From a virus, in IMG/VR virus record IMGVR_UViG_3300036715_000986, positions 1-40,872 of that record: DNA of 40,872 nt; one strand, written 5' to 3'. Below the pieces are notes generated by a model. The model saw only the letters and a list, made by a program, of their open reading frames with translations, made no database searches and was not told where the DNA came from. This document shows positions 38,488-40,872 of the stretch, in pieces. A program made the translations under genes and the position numbers. Position 1 is the first letter of the stretch. Every line of letters starts with the position of its first letter.

Positions 38488-38587
38488 AGCCTTACCTCCT
38501 TTCATAGTATACCACAATTACCATAGCTCAACTTTTTGACCATAGCCTGATTTCCACCATAGCTCAACTTCCTGAAACCACCATAGC
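38483..38587 (-). repeat. Five GCTATGGT repeats upstream of and overlapping the recombinase start
   Basis: On the plus strand ACCATAGC occurs at 38483, 38520, 38539, 38556 and 38580, with alternating flanks CTCAACTT and CCTGRYTT. On the coding strand these read TGAGCTATGGT or CAGGCTATGGT. The first copy overlaps the recombinase start codon. Five further copies in the same direction lie at 36409, 37011, 37783, 38002 and 38358. This may be the recombinase binding site, an autoregulatory operator or the attachment region. Confidence 0.7.
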
Positions 38588-38700
38588 CTGGCTTCCAGGG
38601 ACGGGGACGGTTGCGCGTTGGCGCTCGGTTCCTGCACTCCCTGCGTCTGAAAAGAACGGCACTGGAGTCAATGACTCCGGCGCCGTCGGGCTGGACGCTC
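38588..38700. other. Spacer with a perfect dyad near the recombinase
   Basis: GGAGTCA (38664-38670) and TGACTCC (38672-38678) form a 7-bp dyad around one A. No ORF with a ribosome binding site is visible in this interval. Together with the five repeats it makes a 213-base control region ahead of the recombinase gene. Confidence 0.5.
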
Positions 38701-38907
38701 CTAGCCTACGTCACCACCAAGCGCGTGCGCCTCTGCCTTCTCGAACTGGTTCCAGTCCTGGGTCTCAAAAGCACGGTCAAGGCCAAGTGTGCGCTTTACG
38801 ATAACTGGGTGTTCAGATTTCTCATGCCACAGATAGTAGCTTGCCCTGTTGCGCTTGACGAGCGTGAGTCTGTTCTCAAAAAGATGGTCTCTGTTTATAG
38901 TCTTCAT
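38701..38907 (-). CDS. 68-residue protein, first gene after ribozyme A
   Basis: Begins MKTINRDHLFENRLTLVKRN and contains YYLWHEKSEHPVIVKRTLG, a strand and helix mix. AAGGAG precedes ATG 38907. The 5' end made by ribozyme A would lie 52 bases upstream. Unknown function. Confidence 0.62.
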   Translation of the reverse strand: MKTINRDHLFENRLTLVKRNRASYYLWHEKSEHPVIVKRTLGLDRAFETQDWNQFEKAEAHALGGDVG

Positions 38908-38954
38908 CCTTGATCTCCTTGCCGGTTGGTGGAGTTTTCCGGCTCTCCAAATAG

Positions 38955-39005
38955 ACTGCTACGGCGCAAAAGCGCCGTTTCGCTGTTATCAGCTCATCAG
39001 GCAGC
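38955..39005 (-). ncRNA. Hammerhead ribozyme A (type I)
   Basis: Read leftward: stem I GCTGC/GCAGT (one G-U pair), core CTGATGA (39000-38994), stem II GCTG-loop ATAA-CAGC, GAAA (38981-38978), stem III CGGCGC-TTTT-GCGCCG, then T-A and the return of stem I. G10.1-C11.1 and A15.1-U16.1 are intact. Cleavage is expected after the A at 38960 (GUA). It lies 6 bases after the stop of the preceding gene. Confidence 0.92.
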
Positions 39006-39010
39006 CAAAC

Positions 39011-39196
39011 TCACCACGCACCCCCGACGCCTCCCGATCCGCTCGGTTTCCCGTCGCCAAAGAGGACGCTGAAAGCGATCCAGAAAAACAGAACCAGCAT
39101 ACCAGCCACAGCACCGGCAGCAACCAGCAGGCGCCGGCCGATGCTCAAACTAGGAGCAGCAGCCACAACATGGGATGCTTTCGCGGCCCACTTCAT
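39011..39196 (-). CDS. 61-residue single-pass membrane protein
   Basis: ATG 39196 follows GGAGAG and overlaps the previous stop. After MKWAAKASHVVAAAPSLSIG comes RRLLVAAGAVAGMLVLFFWI, a membrane helix, and a Gly/Ser-rich tail (GDGKPSGSGGVGGAW). Second gene of the module between ribozymes D and A. Unknown function. Confidence 0.62.
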   Translation of the reverse strand: MKWAAKASHVVAAAPSLSIGRRLLVAAGAVAGMLVLFFWIAFSVLFGDGKPSGSGGVGGAW

Positions 39197-39396
39197 GCTA
39201 CACTCTCCGACACCTTGCAAGTGTCAGCCTTCGCGCACGTCCGGCACGTTTCCGTACCGGCCCAGACACATCCACGGACGGAAAGCGCCTCGATCTTTTC
39301 GCGGGCCGCGTCGATGCGGTCCACCGCCTCCCAATCCTCGTCCAACATTGCTCGCTCCCATTGCCTCTGCAATACTTCCATTGTTGAGCCCTTCAT
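39193..39396 (-). CDS. 67-residue protein with C-terminal Cys cluster
   Basis: The first half is helical and acidic (RQWERAMLDEDWEAVDRID; AAREKIEALS). The second half has Cys at GCVWAG, ETCRTCAKADTCK: four Cys that may bind zinc. AAGGAG precedes ATG 39396, and the 5' end from ribozyme D lies 62 bases upstream. Unknown function. Confidence 0.62.
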   Translation of the reverse strand: MKGSTMEVLQRQWERAMLDEDWEAVDRIDAAREKIEALSVRGCVWAGTETCRTCAKADTCKVSESVA

Positions 39397-39453
39397 GCTT
39401 CCATCTCCTTACTACAGGCTCACAGTCGTCCAGACTGCGGGATGATTTGGCTA

Positions 39454-39518
39454 TCATCGACACGGCACCGGTATGGCGTCGTGTTTCGTCCTGGAGCTGC
39501 CAGGACTCATCAGGATGA
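39454..39518 (-). ncRNA. Hammerhead ribozyme D (type I)
   Basis: Read leftward: stem I TCATC/GATGA (39518-39514 with 39458-39454), core CTGATGA (39513-39507), stem II GTCCTGG-CAGCT-CCAGGAC, GAAA (39487-39484), stem III CACG...CGTG extended by CGCC/GGTG with a bulge, then T-C and stem I. Cleavage is expected after C at 39459 (GUC). All three stems differ from the other copies, yet every core base is kept. It begins 8 bases after the stop of the preceding gene. Confidence 0.92.
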
Positions 39519-39525
39519 GGAAAAA

Positions 39526-39735
39526 TCAGAAACTCCGGCTGAACGCAAAAACAATCTCTTGCCTTCCGCCAACATCACGCCTGAGTATCGCACTTGTGCA
39601 CTTATGGGAGCGGTAATATTGGGCCGCGTCTTCCAGTGTGATATACCAGAGCGTAACAACATCGTCAAGATTGTTCCACATCCACAAAATATAGTCTCCG
39701 TATGCCATCCCGCGTCTCCCGTCTCCAAATGCCAT
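39526..39735 (-). CDS. 69-residue aromatic protein
   Basis: MAFGDGRRGMAYGDYILWMW then NNLDDVVTLWYITLEDAAQY, rich in aromatics and Asp. GAGGAGGGG lies before ATG 39735, inside the end of the upstream gene. The alternative overlapping frame (39510-39740) is rejected because its stop would lie inside ribozyme D. Unknown function. Confidence 0.6.
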   Translation of the reverse strand: MAFGDGRRGMAYGDYILWMWNNLDDVVTLWYITLEDAAQYYRSHKCTSAILRRDVGGRQEIVFAFSRSF

Positions 39736-39736
39736 T

Positions 39737-40093
39737 TCACCCCTCCTCTTCTTCATCCAGCCTGCAATCGATCCCTACTGCCGCGCGGTTATAATCGTTG
39801 TCGGGAATAGGATTAAATGAGATGTACAGCGGCCATCCCCGAGGGTCGGTTTGGTGATAGACGTAGAGTCCAACATTAGCAGCGATTGCGTCGGCCATCT
39901 TCTGGAGCTTCATAGCCACGCGGTCATTGCTATCTGCATCAATATCAGTTTCGGGGATGTCACCGTTGCAGTTGTCCTCATAGCGTCTATGGAGCGCCTT
40001 TCCAATCTTCACGAGTTCTGCAACTGTGTCTAAGAGCATCCCAAGCTTGTAGGTCTCCATTGTTGGGACCTTCCCGCGGTTGTCTGTAAGCAT
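39737..40093 (-). CDS. 118-residue protein, unknown
   Basis: A helical N-terminal half (YKLGMLLDTVAELVKIGKAL) is followed by IPETDIDADSNDRVAMKLQK and a beta end (YVYHQTDPRGWPLYISFNPI). GAGGAGATA precedes ATG 40093. It is the first gene after ribozyme B, whose cut would lie 42 bases upstream. Unknown function. Confidence 0.65.
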   Translation of the reverse strand: MLTDNRGKVPTMETYKLGMLLDTVAELVKIGKALHRRYEDNCNGDIPETDIDADSNDRVAMKLQKMADAIAANVGLYVYHQTDPRGWPLYISFNPIPDNDYNRAAVGIDCRLDEEEEG

Positions 40094-40130
40094 TGTTTTA
40101 TCTCCTCTGCGTATGCCCGCCGGCGTATGA

Positions 40131-40187
40131 ACTGCGACGCCTGCCCAGCGTGGCAGGCGTTTCGTCCTTTTGGACTCGTCAGGCAGT
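40131..40187 (-). ncRNA. Hammerhead ribozyme B (type I)
   Basis: Read leftward: stem I ACTGC/GCAGT, core CTGACGA (40182-40176, where N7 is C), stem II GTCC-AAAA-GGAC, GAAA (40163-40160), stem III CGCCTGCC-ACGCTG-GGCAGGCG, then T-C and stem I. Cleavage is expected after C at 40136 (GUC, the favoured triplet). Its first base overlaps the stop codon of the preceding gene (40187-40189). Confidence 0.93.
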
Positions 40188-40423
40188 CATAACTCGTTTT
40201 GTGCTCTCCACGCTATATCTGCGTCGCTCCCAGCGATAAACGGCGAGCCGAGCAACTCCGCGCTGGTAAAGCCGAGCAGGAGCGCCACGGAGCAGACTTC
40301 GTTTGAGCGAGCGTCGGCCCGTTCCTTTTCTATTCGTCTCCCTTCCCTGCGTGCTGCGTTATATTTGTCGTCCCATTTCCTCATTTCAGATCGCAACATC
40401 TCCAACACTTGCAACCGGTCCAT
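40187..40423 (-). CDS. 78-residue charged helical protein
   Basis: MDRLQVLEMLRSEMRKWDDKYNAARREGRRIEKERAD is a long amphipathic, possibly coiled-coil helix, followed by SVALLLGFTSAELLG. GAGGAAAAG precedes ATG 40423. Its stop meets ribozyme B. Unknown function. Confidence 0.62.
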   Translation of the reverse strand: MDRLQVLEMLRSEMRKWDDKYNAARREGRRIEKERADARSNEVCSVALLLGFTSAELLGSPFIAGSDADIAWRAQNEL

Positions 40424-40425
40424 TT

Positions 40426-40581
40426 CTACTTTTCCTCAGAGGCCGCGAGCTTTTCCGCTTTTTCTAAATCGTCTTCAACGCCACGCAGCAAAGCCGCGAT
40501 CTCCTCACTCGCGCCGGCCGTATTCACTGCGTCCAGAGCGAATAGAACATCTCTAATCTCGCCCTTTAATGTCTTTGCCAT
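40426..40581 (-). CDS. 51-residue acidic helical protein, first gene of the leftward operon
   Basis: MAKTLKGEIRDVLFALDAVN followed by TAGASEEIAALLRGVEDDLE: helical and acidic. GGGAGAGGAG lies upstream. Ribozyme C lies 37 bases upstream, so after cleavage its mRNA would begin 41 bases ahead of the ATG. Unknown function. Confidence 0.62.
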   Translation of the reverse strand: MAKTLKGEIRDVLFALDAVNTAGASEEIAALLRGVEDDLEKAEKLAASEEK

Positions 40582-40617
40582 GTTCTTCTATCTCCTCTCC
40601 CTATTGGGGCCATTCTA

Positions 40618-40674
40618 ACTGCTACAGCGCCGCTGTGGCGCTGTTTCGGCCCTTCTTGGGCCTCATCAGGCAGT
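40618..40674 (-). ncRNA. Hammerhead ribozyme C (type I)
   Basis: Read leftward: stem I ACTGC/GCAGT, core CTGATGA (40669-40663), stem II GGCCC-AAGAA-GGGCC, GAAA (40647-40644), stem III CAGCGCC-ACAGC-GGCGCTG, then T-A and stem I. Cleavage is expected after A at 40623 (GUA). It is the first element of the leftward transcript and separates the leader from the first gene. Confidence 0.93.
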
Positions 40675-40745
40675 ATATTCACACACGCCACAGCTTCAGC
40701 ACCTGTGGCGGTCGGTTTACCGAATCGCTGGGCCGGTCTGTAACC
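40675..40745 (-). promoter_or_regulatory. Leader/promoter-side region of the early operon
   Basis: CGCCACAG and CTGTGGCG (within about 40685-40710) form an 8-bp stem, and TCGGTTTACCGA just after it is a perfect dyad. TATACT at about 40670 on the minus strand is a possible -10 box, but I find no convincing -35, so the early promoter may lie further right (in 1-600). The region joins base 1 in the circular form. Confidence 0.45.
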
Positions 40746-40872
40746 TCTACTCCCAGCGGGACTTGATCGGCGCGTCCCTTGTGCAGCCTACGGGGCCGGA
40801 CGCTATGAGAAGGTGCGGTGTTGAATGTTTACGATGAAAGAATAGCGACAGACGGGAGAAACGCAATAGACA
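40746..40872. repeat. Terminal direct repeat, right copy (circular contig overlap)
   Basis: Identical to bases 1-127. The overlap length equals a common maximum assembly k-mer, so it is best removed when circularising. Confidence 0.95.

Noticed and set aside
38611-38913. 100-residue plus-strand ORF opposite the 68-aa gene
   Set aside because: No binding site, and it is antisense to a well supported minus gene.
39510-39740. 76-residue minus frame overlapping the 69-aa gene
   Set aside because: Its stop would lie inside ribozyme D, and the 39526-39735 frame has the better ribosome binding site.
1-40872. CRISPR arrays, tRNA genes and insertion sequences
   Set aside because: Reading by eye I saw no regular repeat-spacer array, cloverleaf with a CCA end, or transposase; a tRNA scan could still find a divergent tRNA.

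Overview
The window is a complete or nearly complete genome of a tailed bacterial virus, probably a siphovirus. Bases 1-127 are repeated exactly at 40746-40872. That exact overlap looks like the closure of a circular assembly, so the unique genome is about 40,745 bp. The host cannot be named from the sequence. Strong AGGAGG-type ribosome binding sites, two genes with lipoprotein signal peptides and a glucosaminidase lysin indicate a bacterium. A 66-residue protein resembling the glycyl-radical tail of class III (anaerobic) ribonucleotide reductase suggests an anaerobe.

Layout. Bases 128-884 are a gene-poor divergent control region with nested inverted repeats at 531-641. From 885 to 21006 all genes run rightward. 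In order they are terminase small and large subunits, portal, minor head protein, scaffold, major capsid, head-tail joining genes, two tandem tail-tube-like paralogues, tail chaperones G and GT joined by a -1 frameshift, a short tape measure, tail tip and hub, and fibre or adhesin genes including a GLUG-repeat lipoprotein. A lysis and envelope cassette follows (two transglutaminase-like proteins, a glucosaminidase, several very small membrane proteins), then a small HExxH protein and a metallophosphoesterase. Bases 21007-21740 hold no gene but carry a predicted structured RNA and several repeat elements, and end at a strong bidirectional terminator.

From 40581 back to 21854 every gene runs leftward in one densely coupled early operon, with most starts overlapping the previous stop as ATGA. 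It encodes a block of small unknown proteins, a serine recombinase, a SNF2-like helicase, the orphan glycyl-radical domain, a Cro-like regulator, a four-cysteine protein, an AEP-type primase, a helix-turn-helix replication protein, an AP2-domain protein, a DUF1599-like protein, a DNA methyltransferase, a UvrD-like helicase and two nucleases. At least seven of its products are small single- or double-pass membrane proteins.

The most striking discovery is at the start of this early operon. Four type I hammerhead ribozymes lie on the minus strand (40618-40674, 40131-40187, 39454-39518, 38955-39005). Each has the complete core (CUGANGA, GAAA, UH cleavage site), while stems II and III differ in sequence and keep pairing. 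They sit in the gaps between two-gene modules, so self-cleavage would cut the early transcript into bicistronic pieces of 487, 677 and 499 nt, each flanked by ribozymes. A second unusual signal is an over-represented directional motif (GCTATGGT, usually TGRGCTATGGT) found ten times within 2.2 kb around and upstream of the serine recombinase.
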